Source of the DNA: Gammaproteobacteria bacterium
GTDB taxonomy: Bacteria > Pseudomonadota > Gammaproteobacteria > Steroidobacterales > JABDMI01
Length of the DNA: 38,044 nt
Reading direction: 5' to 3'
NCBI GenBank assembly: GCA_013001575.1
Contig: JABDMI010000008.1
Coordinates: forward strand, 1 to 38,044
The translations under genes and the position numbers were made by a program. Below are positions 7,979 through 17,106 of the stretch, one piece after another. The notes under the pieces were generated by a model. That model was not told the DNA's origin. It was given only the letters and a program-made list of their open reading frames with translations, and ran no database searches. The first letter of the stretch is position 1, and each line of letters begins with the position of its first letter.

Positions 7979-9703
7979 ATGTCTAATTCCGTTAAAAAAA
8001 CTATAATACGTAGACCGGTTCCCGAGCACCAATTGCCGGACACACTACATCCCGCAATTCAACGCATTTACGCCAGTCGAGGCTTGACCCGTGACAATGA
8101 GCTCGACCTATCCTTGCAAAATTTGATACCGGTTAGTGAGTTTAAGTCCGCATTGGTCGCTGCCAAATGCCTGGCTGATCATTTGGAAAAACAAAGCCGT
8201 TTGATCATCATTGGCGATTACGATGTCGACGGAGCAACCAGCACGGTCATCGCTCTGGAAGTCTTGCGTGCCTGTGGATGGATAAATTTGTCTTACCTGG
8301 TGCCTGATCGCTTTGTATATGGCTACGGCCTGAGTGAAGGCATTGTTGAGGAGGCGATTGCCGAAGGCGTGGACGTGATCATGACCGTTGACAGCGGCAT
8401 CAGTAGTCACGCTGGGGTGTTGGCGGCTCAAAAAGCCGGCGTTGAAGTCATTATTACCGATCATCATTTACCACCCGCCGAATTACCCACTGCTAATTGC
8501 ATTGTGAATCCAAATTTACCGCAGGAAAATTTTTCCGCAAAAACATTATGCGGAGCTGGGGTGGTGTTTTATTTAATGTCGGCACTTTTGGTTGAGCTGG
8601 AGTCACGCGGCTGGTTTAGCGGGCAAAAAATCCGTAAACCTAAAATAACCCGTTGGCTGGATTTGTTGGCTCTGGCGACTATCGCGGATGTTGTGCCTAT
8701 GCATTACAACAATCGCATTTTAGTTTCTCAAGGATTGGCCCGTATACGTGCCGGGCAAACGCGTCCCGGTATCAAAGCCTTGTTTCAAGTAGCCAAACGT
8801 GAAAGCTGCCTTGCCTCCAGTCAGGACATGGGGTTTGCCGTAGCGCCGCGTGTAAATGCCGCCGGTCGCCTTGATGATATGACCATTGGCATTGAGTGCT
8901 TGCTCAGTCAGAACATGAGTAAGGCCTATGAGCTTGCCGAAGCCTTAAATGAGATCAATAATGAACGCCGCGCAATACAAGCCAATGACAGAGCAGAAGC
9001 AGCTAAGGCATTACAGAACAATAAGCTCGAGCATTCCAGCAAGGCCAGCATTTGTTTATACAGTGAAGACTGGCATCAAGGTGTGGTTGGATTGGTCGCT
9101 TCCGGTTTAAAAGAAAAACATCATAAACCGGCGGTGATCTTTGCCAAAGTGGATGACGTTACACTCAAAGGATCAGCTCGATCGATCGAGGGGTTGCACA
9201 TCAAACACTTACTCGATGGTATAGCTGCAGCACACCCGGGGGTGTTAAGTAAATACGGGGGACACGCTATGGCAGCGGGTATGACACTGGAAGTTGAAAA
9301 TTTTCAGAAGTTTTCCGAGGCATTTGAACAAGCCGTTGATGAAATATTGCAACCCGAGCAACGCGAGGCACTCACCTGGAGTGACGGGGAAATAATGGCG
9401 GATGATTTTAATATGCAATTTGCCCGGCAATTGGAAAATAGTGGTCCTTGGGGTAATGGATTTGCCGAGCCATTGTTTGACAACAACTTTGAACTCGTGC
9501 AGCAAAGCCTGGTAGGACAAAAACATTTACGTCTTAAATTACGTCATGCACAAAGTGGTCAAACCATTAACGCCATTGCCTTCAATCAAGAGTTGTTAGA
9601 GGCAGTGGCAAATGATGAGTTGCATGTAGTCTATGAACTGAATGTAAACCGTTTTCGCGGCAGTGAATCCTTACAATTGCTGGTGCGCCAGATTTCTGAT
9701 TAG
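7979..9703 (+). CDS. recJ: Single-stranded-DNA-specific 5'-3' exonuclease RecJ
   Basis: RecJ degrades single-stranded DNA 5' to 3' in RecF-pathway recombination, mismatch and base excision repair. The DHH metal-binding motifs are all present: DYDVDGATST (Asp80, Asp82, Asp84), TVDSG (Asp138) and TDHHLPP (Asp161, His162, His163). The DHHA1 motif KYGGHAMAAGMTL follows near residue 425, and an OB-fold C-terminus completes the 574 residues, the normal bacterial length. The start is the ATG at 7979, which follows the RpfE-like gene closely. Its 3' end is separated from the convergent ompA-like gene by a hairpin terminator. In related bacteria recJ usually precedes prfB directly; here the ompA-like gene is inserted in reverse. 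Confidence 0.97.
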   Translation: MSNSVKKTIIRRPVPEHQLPDTLHPAIQRIYASRGLTRDNELDLSLQNLIPVSEFKSALVAAKCLADHLEKQSRLIIIGDYDVDGATSTVIALEVLRACGWINLSYLVPDRFVYGYGLSEGIVEEAIAEGVDVIMTVDSGISSHAGVLAAQKAGVEVIITDHHLPPAELPTANCIVNPNLPQENFSAKTLCGAGVVFYLMSALLVELESRGWFSGQKIRKPKITRWLDLLALATIADVVPMHYNNRILVSQGLARIRAGQTRPGIKALFQVAKRESCLASSQDMGFAVAPRVNAAGRLDDMTIGIECLLSQNMSKAYELAEALNEINNERRAIQANDRAEAAKALQNNKLEHSSKASICLYSEDWHQGVVGLVASGLKEKHHKPAVIFAKVDDVTLKGSARSIEGLHIKHLLDGIAAAHPGVLSKYGGHAMAAGMTLEVENFQKFSEAFEQAVDEILQPEQREALTWSDGEIMADDFNMQFARQLENSGPWGNGFAEPLFDNNFELVQQSLVGQKHLRLKLRHAQSGQTINAIAFNQELLEAVANDELHVVYELNVNRFRGSESLQLLVRQISD

Positions 9704-9731
9704 ATACACTATTCTTACTTATTCACAGATA

Positions 9732-9762
9732 TAAAAAAAGCCCCGCATGTGCGAGGCTTGTT
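9732..9762 (-). terminator. Rho-independent terminator of the ompA-like gene
   Basis: Arms AGCCCCGCA (9739-9747) and TGCGAGGCT (9750-9758) pair over nine positions with one C-A mismatch. Read on the minus strand, the hairpin is followed by a run of seven T, the classic intrinsic terminator. On the plus strand the trailing TTGTTTC is weaker, but it may also help end recJ transcripts. Confidence 0.85.
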
Positions 9763-9780
9763 TCAGATCTGGAAGATGGT

Positions 9781-11079
9781 TTATTTAACCACATTCAGAT
9801 CCACGCGGCGATTGGCTTTGCGGCCTTCTCGAGTTGAATTGTCGGCAATCGGCTGGCTTTCACCATAGCCTTTTGAGGTCAGGCGCGAACCTGCAATACC
9901 TTTAGAGATGAGATACTCTTTCACGGCCATGGCACGTTTGTCCGAGAGCCACAAGTTGTATTTCTCGGAGCCAGTGGCATCAGTGTGACCGGCAACTTCG
10001 GCATTGATGTCCTGATACTTGTTCAGTGTTTCAACTGCGCCATCCAGGATACTCAACGAACCAGAGGTTAATTTGGCTGAGTTAAGCTCAAAGTATATTT
10101 CGGGTAATGAAATAACAACTTTTATCTCGCAGCCCTTGAAATCTATGCGCACACCTTGCGCAGAATCTGGACATTGATCCTTGCTGTTTGGCACGCCATC
10201 ATTGTCATCGTCACCGTCAAGTGGGCAACCCATTTTGTTTACCGCAGTACCAGCTGGAGTATCCGGGCACTTGTCATTTGCATCATTAACGCCGTCACCA
10301 TCAGAATCTACCGGGCAGCCACGTGCATCCACAGCTAAACCATACTTGGTGCTAGGGCAATCGTCTTTACTGTCAACAACGCCATCCCGGTCAGAATCTA
10401 TCTCACAACCGAATGAATTCACTTGAGTACCAGCAGGTGTGGCTGGACATTTATCGTCTGAATCGTTTACACCATCTCCATCGCTGTCTTTGTCTAAAAC
10501 TTTAGGTGCAGCTTTGGAACTTGCACCAAAAGGAATTTGCACTCCGGCTCTTAGCAAAACATCGTCATGAATGTAATCGCTTGAATCGTACTCTTGCTGG
10601 AAACGAACCTCGGTACGAAATTTGGCTTCATCCAGAAATGCAACATCGGTCATTAACCCCAGTCCAGCAGACCAGCTTGCGTTGGTATCGTCGGTCTCAC
10701 TGGTATTGAACATGCCAATACCTGTTGCGAGATAAGGAGAAATAGCACTGTCACGATTGAAAAAATACAAGGCATCGAGTTCTAGTCCGACTTGTTCAAG
10801 GTCAGTCATGCTTGGGCGATCAAAACGATTCACGTCAAGACCCAGCTCGAGGTTTAAATTGTCGGTAATGGCTTTACCCAGACCAAGGCGGTAGTTATAT
10901 CCGCTATCATCTGTCAGTCGGCTTTGATCGGATTTGATGTAGGAGCCCAACGGACTAATGTACCAATCACTGGCGTCCGAATTGTTTGATTCCGCGGCAA
11001 ATGCGTTTAAGCTTATGAGTGCACTCAGACCCAGTGCAAGGATTTTTGTTGATTTGTTCATATTGTTCAATTTGTTCAT
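9781..11079 (-). CDS. OmpA-family outer-membrane porin with thrombospondin type 3 repeats
   Basis: A signal peptide (cleavage likely after LISLNAFA) leads into an eight-strand-type beta-barrel to about residue 185. Four Asp-rich repeats of the DSDGDGVNDxxDKCP type follow at about 195-310, each with Cys pairs, as in OprF-like proteins; these bind calcium. The C-terminal OmpA domain contains AGHTDATGSEKYN and GYGESQPIADNSTREGRKAN, the peptidoglycan-binding loop, so the protein ties the outer membrane to the wall. The 432-residue length fits OprF/OmpA relatives. The start is the ATG at 11079 or the one six codons later (11061). It is read opposite to its neighbours and has its own -10 element and terminator. 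Confidence 0.93.
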   Translation of the reverse strand: MNKLNNMNKSTKILALGLSALISLNAFAAESNNSDASDWYISPLGSYIKSDQSRLTDDSGYNYRLGLGKAITDNLNLELGLDVNRFDRPSMTDLEQVGLELDALYFFNRDSAISPYLATGIGMFNTSETDDTNASWSAGLGLMTDVAFLDEAKFRTEVRFQQEYDSSDYIHDDVLLRAGVQIPFGASSKAAPKVLDKDSDGDGVNDSDDKCPATPAGTQVNSFGCEIDSDRDGVVDSKDDCPSTKYGLAVDARGCPVDSDGDGVNDANDKCPDTPAGTAVNKMGCPLDGDDDNDGVPNSKDQCPDSAQGVRIDFKGCEIKVVISLPEIYFELNSAKLTSGSLSILDGAVETLNKYQDINAEVAGHTDATGSEKYNLWLSDKRAMAVKEYLISKGIAGSRLTSKGYGESQPIADNSTREGRKANRRVDLNVVK

Positions 11080-11122
11080 TAGTTGTAAACATCCTGTTAA
11101 TTAAAATTAGAATATGTCCGAC

Positions 11123-11128
11123 ATTATA
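11123..11128 (-). promoter_or_regulatory. Candidate -10 element for the ompA-like gene
   Basis: A perfect TATAAT lies on the minus strand 43 bases upstream of the 11079 start codon. No good -35 hexamer is seen at 16-18 bases spacing, so it may be an activator-dependent promoter or chance in AT-rich DNA. Confidence 0.4.
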
Positions 11129-11173
11129 AGCTAAAATTGGTTTTATTGATACAAAAAATAAAATGCAAATACT

Positions 11174-12269
11174 ATGGAAATCAACAGTTTAGAAACTAAC
11201 GTAAATGATTTGTTGCAAAGAACCGACGCGCTGCGGAGGTTTCTTTGACTACGACATCAAAAAAGAACGTCTTGAAGAGGTGGTTTTAGAGCTGGAAAAC
11301 CCCGATGTTTGGGGAAATCCCGATACTGCACAAGCCTTGGGAAAGGAACGGGCCGCGCTGGAAAGCATTGTGCAAAATATAGACGAGTTAAGCCGTGGCC
11401 TCTCGGATACTCGAGATCTACTGCAAATGGCGGCCGAAGAAAATGATGAAGAAACCGTCATTTCATTGATCAGCGATATTGACACCTTTACCAACAGGGT
11501 CGAAGAGCTCGAATTCAGGCGAATGTTTTCCGGCGAACTGGATGCGAATAACGCCTTTTTGGATATACAGGCAGGCGCCGGTGGAACCGAGGCCCAGGAC
11601 TGGTCAGAAATGTTATTGCGCATGTACCTACGCTGGGCCGAAAAACACGGGTGGAAAACCGAATTGATCGAAGCCTCGCCGGGTGATGTGGCCGGAATTA
11701 AAAGCGCTACCGTTAAAATTACCGGCGATTATGCCTTTGGTTGGTCGAAAACCGAGACCGGGGTACATCGTTTGGTGCGTAAATCGCCCTTTGATTCCAG
11801 TAACAAACGCCACACTTCATTTGCCTCGGTGTTTGTTTCACCCGAAATTGATGATTCATTCGAAGTCGAGATTGATCCATCTGATCTGCGCATTGATGTG
11901 TACCGTGCTTCTGGCGCTGGAGGTCAGCACGTTAACAAAACCGAATCGGCAGTACGTATCACGCACGAGCCCTCGGGTATTGTGGTGCAGTGTCAAAACG
12001 GGCGCTCCCAGCACCAGAATAAAGCCACAGCAATGACCCAGCTAAAAGCCAAATTGTATGAACAGGAAATGCTTAAGCGCAATGCTGAAAGTCAGGCCAT
12101 GGAAGACAGTAAGTCCGATGTGGGTTGGGGCAGCCAGATCCGCTCCTATGTGTTGGATCAATCTCGAATCAAAGACTTGCGTACCGGCGTTGAAAACTCG
12201 AATACCCAGTCGGTATTGGATGGTGATCTGGATAAATTTGTCGAGGCCTCATTAAAACAAGGTCTTTAA
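11174..12269 (+). CDS. prfB: Peptide chain release factor 2, made by programmed +1 frameshift
   Basis: RF2 terminates translation at UAA and UGA. The frame from ATG 11174 encodes 24 residues ending RRFL, then meets TGA at 11246-11248. Translation resumes in the +1 frame from GAC 11247, giving 364 residues in total, close to E. coli RF2 (365). The codon-recognition tripeptide SPF lies at residues 204-206 and the catalytic GGQ at 249-251 ([10 protein letters not shown]). Annotation of the second frame alone, from an internal start at 11205, would miss the true N-terminus [18 protein letters not shown]. The gene leads into lysS 76 bases later, the usual prfB-lysS pair. Confidence 0.97.
11235..11249 (+). 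promoter_or_regulatory. prfB programmed +1 frameshift site
   Basis: The slippery CTT at 11243-11245 is followed by in-frame TGA and then C. A Shine-Dalgarno-like GGAGG (11235-11239) lies three bases before CTT, matching the spacing in E. coli prfB. When RF2 is scarce, the ribosome slips by one base and makes more RF2, an autoregulatory loop. Confidence 0.95.
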
Positions 12270-12345
12270 TAACAAGATCTTTAAAGTGGGATTCGCGTAA
12301 AATTCGCAGTCAATAAAAACTAAATTTAATAAAACGAAATAAACT

Positions 12346-13848
12346 ATGTCCGAAAATCTTGATGAGAACCAATTAATTGCTGAGCGTCGCCGTAAACTAA
12401 AAGAGTTACGTCAAACCAGTGCTGCTAATCAGAAGACTGCATTTCCGAATCAGTTTAGACGTAATGCTTCAGCCGAAGAACTGCATGCCTTGTATGAGAA
12501 CCGTGACAAAGCAACGCTGGAGGAATTGGGCGTGGAAGTGGCTGTGGCGGGTCGCATTATGGCCAAACGTGTCATGGGAAAAGCCAGCTTTGTGCATATT
12601 CAGGATCACACCGGTCGTATTCAATTGTATCTGCGGCGCGATGACCTGCCTGAAGGCGTGTATGCCGATTTCAAGACCTGGGATATTGGTGACATTGTAG
12701 GTGGCAAAGGCAAATTATTTAAAACCAATAAAGGCGAGTTGTCGGTGCATTGTGACAATATTGAATTACTGACCAAATCTCTGCGACCCTTGCCGGAAAA
12801 ATATCATGGCCTGACCGATACGGAAACCCGCTATCGCAAGCGTTATGTAGACCTTATTATGAATCAGGAATCGCGTGCGGTTTTTCAAAAACGCACACGT
12901 ATAATCGCGCATATTCGCGGCTTGTTGAACGCGCTGTCTTTTATGGAGGTCGAAACCCCGATGATGCACCCGATTCCGGGTGGAGCAGTAGCAAGGCCTT
13001 TTAAAACCCATCACAACGCATTGGACATGCAATTGTATTTACGCATTGCACCTGAGTTGTATTTGAAACGTCTCACCGTGGGTGGCTTTGAAAAGGTGTA
13101 CGAGATCAATCGAAGCTTTCGTAATGAAGGCCTTTCTACCCGTCACAATCCCGAATTCACAATGTTAGAGCTGTACTGGGCCTATGCCGATTTTAATGAT
13201 CTCATGGATCTGGTTGAGCACATGGTGCGTAGCCTGGCTACTATGTTATTTGGAGATGGCAAGGTTGTGAATGATGGAAAAGAATTTGATCTGAGCAAAG
13301 CCTTCACTCGCTTGACGGTCGCTGATTCAATATTGCAATATAACCCGGATTTCGACGCAGAAAAAATTCGCGATCGTGATTACCTTGTGTCTTACTGTGA
13401 AAAATTAGGCATCTCGACCAAGGATTCGTTTGCACAAGGCAAGCTTCAAATTGAAATATTTGAAAAGACGGTTGAAGATCGTTTGATCGAACCCACTTTC
13501 ATCACCATGTATCCAACGGAAGTCTCGCCACTGTCACGACGTAATGATGCTGATCCATTTTTAACCGACCGTTTTGAATTTTTCATCGGTGGACGTGAAC
13601 TCGCTAATGGCTTCTCCGAGTTGAATGACGCCGAAGACCAGGCCGAGCGGTTTAAGGCGCAAGTGGAACAAAAAGATGCCGGCGATGATGAAGCCATGTT
13701 TTACGATGCAGATTATGTTGAGGCACTTGAATACGGTATGCCACCAACCGCAGGACTGGGTGTAGGAATAGACAGACTGGTTATGTTCTTAACAGACTCG
13801 GCATCGATCCGGGATGTATTGTTGTTTCCATTGATGCGACCCGAGTAA
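12346..13848 (+). CDS. lysS: Lysyl-tRNA synthetase, class II
   Basis: LysRS charges tRNA-Lys. The 500-residue protein has an N-terminal anticodon-binding OB fold ([20 protein letters not shown]) and a class II catalytic core. Motif 2 is visible in [20 protein letters not shown] and motif 3 in [15 protein letters not shown]. The family end LLFPLMRPE is intact, so the protein is full length. It is the expected partner of prfB. No clear terminator follows within the 79-base gap to the next gene. Confidence 0.97.
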   Translation: MSENLDENQLIAERRRKLKELRQTSAANQKTAFPNQFRRNASAEELHALYENRDKATLEELGVEVAVAGRIMAKRVMGKASFVHIQDHTGRIQLYLRRDDLPEGVYADFKTWDIGDIVGGKGKLFKTNKGELSVHCDNIELLTKSLRPLPEKYHGLTDTETRYRKRYVDLIMNQESRAVFQKRTRIIAHIRGLLNALSFMEVETPMMHPIPGGAVARPFKTHHNALDMQLYLRIAPELYLKRLTVGGFEKVYEINRSFRNEGLSTRHNPEFTMLELYWAYADFNDLMDLVEHMVRSLATMLFGDGKVVNDGKEFDLSKAFTRLTVADSILQYNPDFDAEKIRDRDYLVSYCEKLGISTKDSFAQGKLQIEIFEKTVEDRLIEPTFITMYPTEVSPLSRRNDADPFLTDRFEFFIGGRELANGFSELNDAEDQAERFKAQVEQKDAGDDEAMFYDADYVEALEYGMPPTAGLGVGIDRLVMFLTDSASIRDVLLFPLMRPE

Positions 13849-13927
13849 TGATGGATAATTTAACTCACTGCGTAATTAAACAGCTTAAACGAGCGATTTC
13901 TGGTTTGAAAACCCTTATATTAAAAGA

Positions 13928-14221
13928 ATGAAATATTACGGCAACAAAGGCATTTTGAACAAGCTCATTGCTTTGATCTTGTTACTGCTTTGTACCCAGC
14001 TGTCTTATGCAGCGCATTCGCACGATGTTGACGATTTAAGTTTTGAGTCCTGCGCGACATGCCTGATGGCTGAAAATATCGAGCTTGATGATGTCATTTT
14101 GTCACCGTCAACAAAATTTATATCGCCAGAGTTTACCTCAGTTGAATCTCTAGCGATCACCTTCCTTGAACTATCGAAAAACAGATCTCGCGTATTATAT
14201 CTCCGCGGCCCACCCGCATAA
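13928..14221 (+). CDS. Small exported Cys/His protein upstream of TonB receptor (DUF2946/DUF2607-like)
   Basis: This 97-residue protein has a Lys-bearing N-terminus, a hydrophobic core LIALILLLLCTQ and a likely cleavage after SYA (about residue 28). The mature part starts AHSHDVDD, carries a CATC pair (Cys42, Cys45), and ends in RGPPA. A short exported protein with His, a Cys pair and a C-terminal R-x-P-P motif, next to a metal receptor gene, recalls the DUF2946/DUF2607 type. Those are often in zinc- or copper-controlled operons. I cannot confirm the family, and no function is known. It lies 71 bases before the receptor gene, with a hairpin between them. Confidence 0.7.
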   Translation: MKYYGNKGILNKLIALILLLLCTQLSYAAHSHDVDDLSFESCATCLMAENIELDDVILSPSTKFISPEFTSVESLAITFLELSKNRSRVLYLRGPPA

Positions 14222-14242
14222 TCACAACGTATCTCTTGGTTC

Positions 14243-14275
14243 ACACGTCGCCGACGTGTTTCTTTTATTTTCTTA
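14243..14275 (+). terminator. Hairpin with T-rich tail between small exported protein and TonB receptor genes
   Basis: ACACGTC (14243-14249) and GACGTGT (14253-14259) form a perfect seven-pair stem with a three-base loop. A T-rich stretch (TTCTTTTATTTTCTT) follows. It resembles an intrinsic terminator, leaky or regulated because a gene starts 18 bases after it. The T tract is broken by C and A, so strength is uncertain. Confidence 0.5.
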
Positions 14276-14292
14276 ATAATGAGAATGTGATT

Positions 14293-16383
14293 ATGAATAT
14301 TTCAATTAAAACCCCCGGTCGATCCGTATTATTACTATGTATTGTTGTTCTTTTTTCTTTTTCAGTCGTATACGCACAGGATGGGACTCATGAAGAACAT
14401 ACCGAGCATCATAATATTGAAGAAGTTGTTGTTACCGGGGTATTGAACAAATCTCAAAAAGAGACTGTTGCCCCTATTGCTGTGCTTGATCAAGAGGCAC
14501 TGCGCGAAAATGCCGCCAGTACAATTGGAGATATGCTGAAATCTCAGGTTGGGGTCAATTCGGTTTCATTTGGACCCGGAGTTGGTCAACCGGTGATTCG
14601 GGGGCATGGCGCCAACCGAGTGCAGGTATTACAAAATGGCAGTGGTGCATTAGATGCCTCAAATACCAGTCAGGATCATGCCAATGCAATCGAAGGTATG
14701 CTTGCAGAACGCATAGAGATAGTACGTGGACCATCAACTTTACTATATGGTAATGGTGCAATTGGCGGGGTTGTTAATGTGATTGATAAACGCATTCGTT
14801 CTGATCTGCCGGAAAGTACTTCAGGTGCCCTGGAATTTCGAAAAAATGACGTCAATAATGGAAACACGGGGGTTGCCATGCTCTCCGGAGCGGCTGGTAA
14901 TTTTGCCTGGCATGTTGATGGCGTTCTTCATTCGAATGACAATGTGTCAATTCCAGGTTTTGCACTCAAGGACTCTGCTGAAATGAGCAGTTTTGGTATT
15001 CTGGAAAATTCAGACAGTGAAAAGCGTGTTTATGGTGCCGGACTGACATTCATCGCTGATGCCGGGTACATAGGCTTGTCAATTAATGACATCGACAATC
15101 AATATGGCTTGCCACCCGGTGCACATGAGCATGAGGAATCACACGCAGACGAGGATGAGGAATTTACCCGCCTGGATATGCAACAAACCCGAGTAGACCT
15201 CAAAGCCGAATATTCACCGCTTTCGTCATGGGTAAATAAGTATTCAGCGAGTTTAACACTCAATGATTACATGCATAGTGAACTGGAAGGCGAGGAAATT
15301 GGAACGGTTTATGACAATCAAGGTCAAGAATTGAGAGTTAATGCACATCATCAAGGTGTATCAACTGACCTGAACGGGTCGCTGGGTTTGCATTATGTGA
15401 ATCGGGATTTTGTGGCAAAAGGTGAAGAAGTTTTTATTCCGGAGGCAAATATCAATGCTTTGGGCATCTACCTGATCGAGAGTTTAACTTTGGATAAATT
15501 AACATTTGAAGGTGGAATTCGTCTAGATCAACAACGAATCGATATTAATAGTCATTGTGATCCGCGCCATAATTCAATTTCATCAAATCTGGGCTTGATA
15601 TGGAATGTAAACAGCCAAGGAAGTTTGCATTTTTCTATTAGTCGCTCACAACGGGCGCCTGCCGTCGAAGAACTTTTTTCCAATTTTCAAAGTACTGGTT
15701 GCAACCCAAGTAGTAATTTACCTAATCCTGATGCGCTAGTGGAGCATGCCGCAACCAGACGTCTTGAAATTGGTGATCCAGGTTTACAAAAAGAGACTTC
15801 GTTGAATTATGAAATTGGCTATCGTCATCACCAAGGCCGAATTACTGGCGAAGCAACAACCTACATTAATGCTATAGATGATTATATCTATCTATCCGAC
15901 ATTGCAGATTTTGATGATGCAATTATCAGCCGTTATCTTCAGGAGGACGCCCGTTTCATAGGTGCTGAAGCAGATATTGATGTACTGCTATTTGAGACTG
16001 GCCGGGGCAATAAAGTTAATTTTTCTATATTTGGCGAGTATGTGGCAGCGGAGTTGCTTCGCGGACCTTATGTGCCAAGAATTCCACCACAACGAAGCGG
16101 AATTGAATTAAGTTTCACTGGACAAGACTGGAGTGTAAAAGTCAGAGACACTTTGGTTTATTCACAGAAAAAACTGGCGGCCAGGGAATCAAAACATTAT
16201 TCCTATAAGCGCATTGATGTTTATGCGGATTATCATTGGCATGTTGGAGATAAGCAATTTCAGTTTTTTGCCAATGGGCGCAATTTAAGTAATGAAGAAA
16301 TTCGTAATCATGCATCGTTTACAAAAGAATTTGCACCTGAGCCCGGGCGTTCAATTGAATTGGGTGTTCGTTACGTTTTTTAG
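14293..16383 (+). CDS. TonB-dependent outer-membrane receptor, ZnuD-like (probable zinc uptake)
   Basis: A signal peptide (cleavage likely after VVYA, residue 28) precedes a His-rich stretch EEHTEHH and a TonB-box-like IEEVVVTG. The plug domain contains GQPVIRGHGANRVQVLQNG and VRGPSTLLYGNGAIGGVVNV. The barrel ends in the outer-membrane signature GVRYVF. An extracellular-loop candidate near residues 276-291 is His/Asp/Glu-rich (HEHEESHADEDEE), and two Cys lie near residues 421 and 469; both features occur in Neisseria ZnuD. Zinc as substrate is therefore an inference; copper is possible. I chose ATG 14293 (696 residues) rather than the TTG at 14236 because it gives a proper signal peptide and has GAGAA upstream. 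Confidence 0.88.
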   Translation: MNISIKTPGRSVLLLCIVVLFSFSVVYAQDGTHEEHTEHHNIEEVVVTGVLNKSQKETVAPIAVLDQEALRENAASTIGDMLKSQVGVNSVSFGPGVGQPVIRGHGANRVQVLQNGSGALDASNTSQDHANAIEGMLAERIEIVRGPSTLLYGNGAIGGVVNVIDKRIRSDLPESTSGALEFRKNDVNNGNTGVAMLSGAAGNFAWHVDGVLHSNDNVSIPGFALKDSAEMSSFGILENSDSEKRVYGAGLTFIADAGYIGLSINDIDNQYGLPPGAHEHEESHADEDEEFTRLDMQQTRVDLKAEYSPLSSWVNKYSASLTLNDYMHSELEGEEIGTVYDNQGQELRVNAHHQGVSTDLNGSLGLHYVNRDFVAKGEEVFIPEANINALGIYLIESLTLDKLTFEGGIRLDQQRIDINSHCDPRHNSISSNLGLIWNVNSQGSLHFSISRSQRAPAVEELFSNFQSTGCNPSSNLPNPDALVEHAATRRLEIGDPGLQKETSLNYEIGYRHHQGRITGEATTYINAIDDYIYLSDIADFDDAIISRYLQEDARFIGAEADIDVLLFETGRGNKVNFSIFGEYVAAELLRGPYVPRIPPQRSGIELSFTGQDWSVKVRDTLVYSQKKLAARESKHYSYKRIDVYADYHWHVGDKQFQFFANGRNLSNEEIRNHASFTKEFAPEPGRSIELGVRYVF

Positions 16384-16448
16384 AGAGATTGATAAACTAT
16401 TGACTGTGAATTGTGTCAAAATCAGATAATTGGAACAGGAGGGTTGTT

Positions 16449-17012
16449 ATGCAATTATACGTTCGTCTTTTAAGCGTGCTCATGGTGTTTTCATTTGCGG
16501 CTTGCGCAACAACCCAAGGTAGTTCACCTGCAGAAAAGCGTCAATCCGTGCAGCAAATGAAATCTCAAGTATTGCAGGATCTTTATAAGGTCAAACCTGA
16601 TGTACGAAATCAGGTAAGTAGTGCACCAGGCTATGCTGTTTTTAGCAATGCAAACGTAAATCTGGTTCTGGCCAGTTTCGGCGGTGGTTATGGTGTGGTG
16701 CACAATAATCGTTCTGGTCAAGACACCTACATGCGAATGGGTGAAGTGGGTCTGGGATTGGGTTTGGGACTAAAGGATTTTCGAGCTGTTTTTGTGTTTC
16801 ATACTGAAAATAGTCTGAAACGCTTTGTCGATGAAGGCTGGGCATTCGGGGCACAAGCTGATGCCGCGGCTAAAGCAGCGGATAAAGGTGCCGCCGTCGG
16901 TGGTGAACTGACTGTGGATAATATTACTATTTACCAGTTAACTGAAACGGGATTGGCCTTGCAGGTCACGGTCAAAGGCACTAAATACTGGAAAGATCCT
17001 GACCTGAATTAA
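16449..17012 (+). CDS. YSC84-related domain lipoprotein
   Basis: The signal peptide ends SFAAC, a lipobox, so the 187-residue product should be a lipoprotein. The mature part carries the YSC84/SH3YL1-type domain (lipid-binding in eukaryotes): GYAVFSNANVNLVLASFGGG, then GLGLGLGLKDFRAVFVF, and an Ala-rich AQADAAAKAADKGAAVGGE. The bacterial role is unknown. A strong AGGAGGG (16436-16442), six bases before ATG 16449, fixes the start against a longer in-frame reading from 16413. It lies 65 bases after the receptor gene, so it could be co-transcribed or independent. Confidence 0.85.
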   Translation: MQLYVRLLSVLMVFSFAACATTQGSSPAEKRQSVQQMKSQVLQDLYKVKPDVRNQVSSAPGYAVFSNANVNLVLASFGGGYGVVHNNRSGQDTYMRMGEVGLGLGLGLKDFRAVFVFHTENSLKRFVDEGWAFGAQADAAAKAADKGAAVGGELTVDNITIYQLTETGLALQVTVKGTKYWKDPDLN

Positions 17013-17106
17013 GCTAAACTGATAAGTGATTCCCACAATATGGGCAATCTGCCAATTATGATAAGTTATATGTCAAAACCTGTTGAATTAACAACAAGGA
17101 TTTGTA

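Noticed and set aside
10156-10709. Plus-strand reading frames across the ompA-like gene
   Set aside because: They are antisense to the repeat-rich porin and owe their length to its repeated codons.
11205-11246. prfB as a gene starting at 11205, or as a frameshifted pseudogene
   Set aside because: The leader frame from 11174 plus CTT-TGA-C and the GGAGG spacing show the known programmed frameshift; the rest is intact.
13849-13927. Zur-type operator upstream of the small exported protein gene
   Set aside because: The AT-rich stretch TTATATTAA resembles half a Zur site, but I could not find a palindrome close enough to claim it.
16400-16430. TTGACT / GATAAT promoter before the YSC84 lipoprotein gene
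   Set aside because: The spacer is 19 bases and transcription would start on top of the ribosome-binding site.
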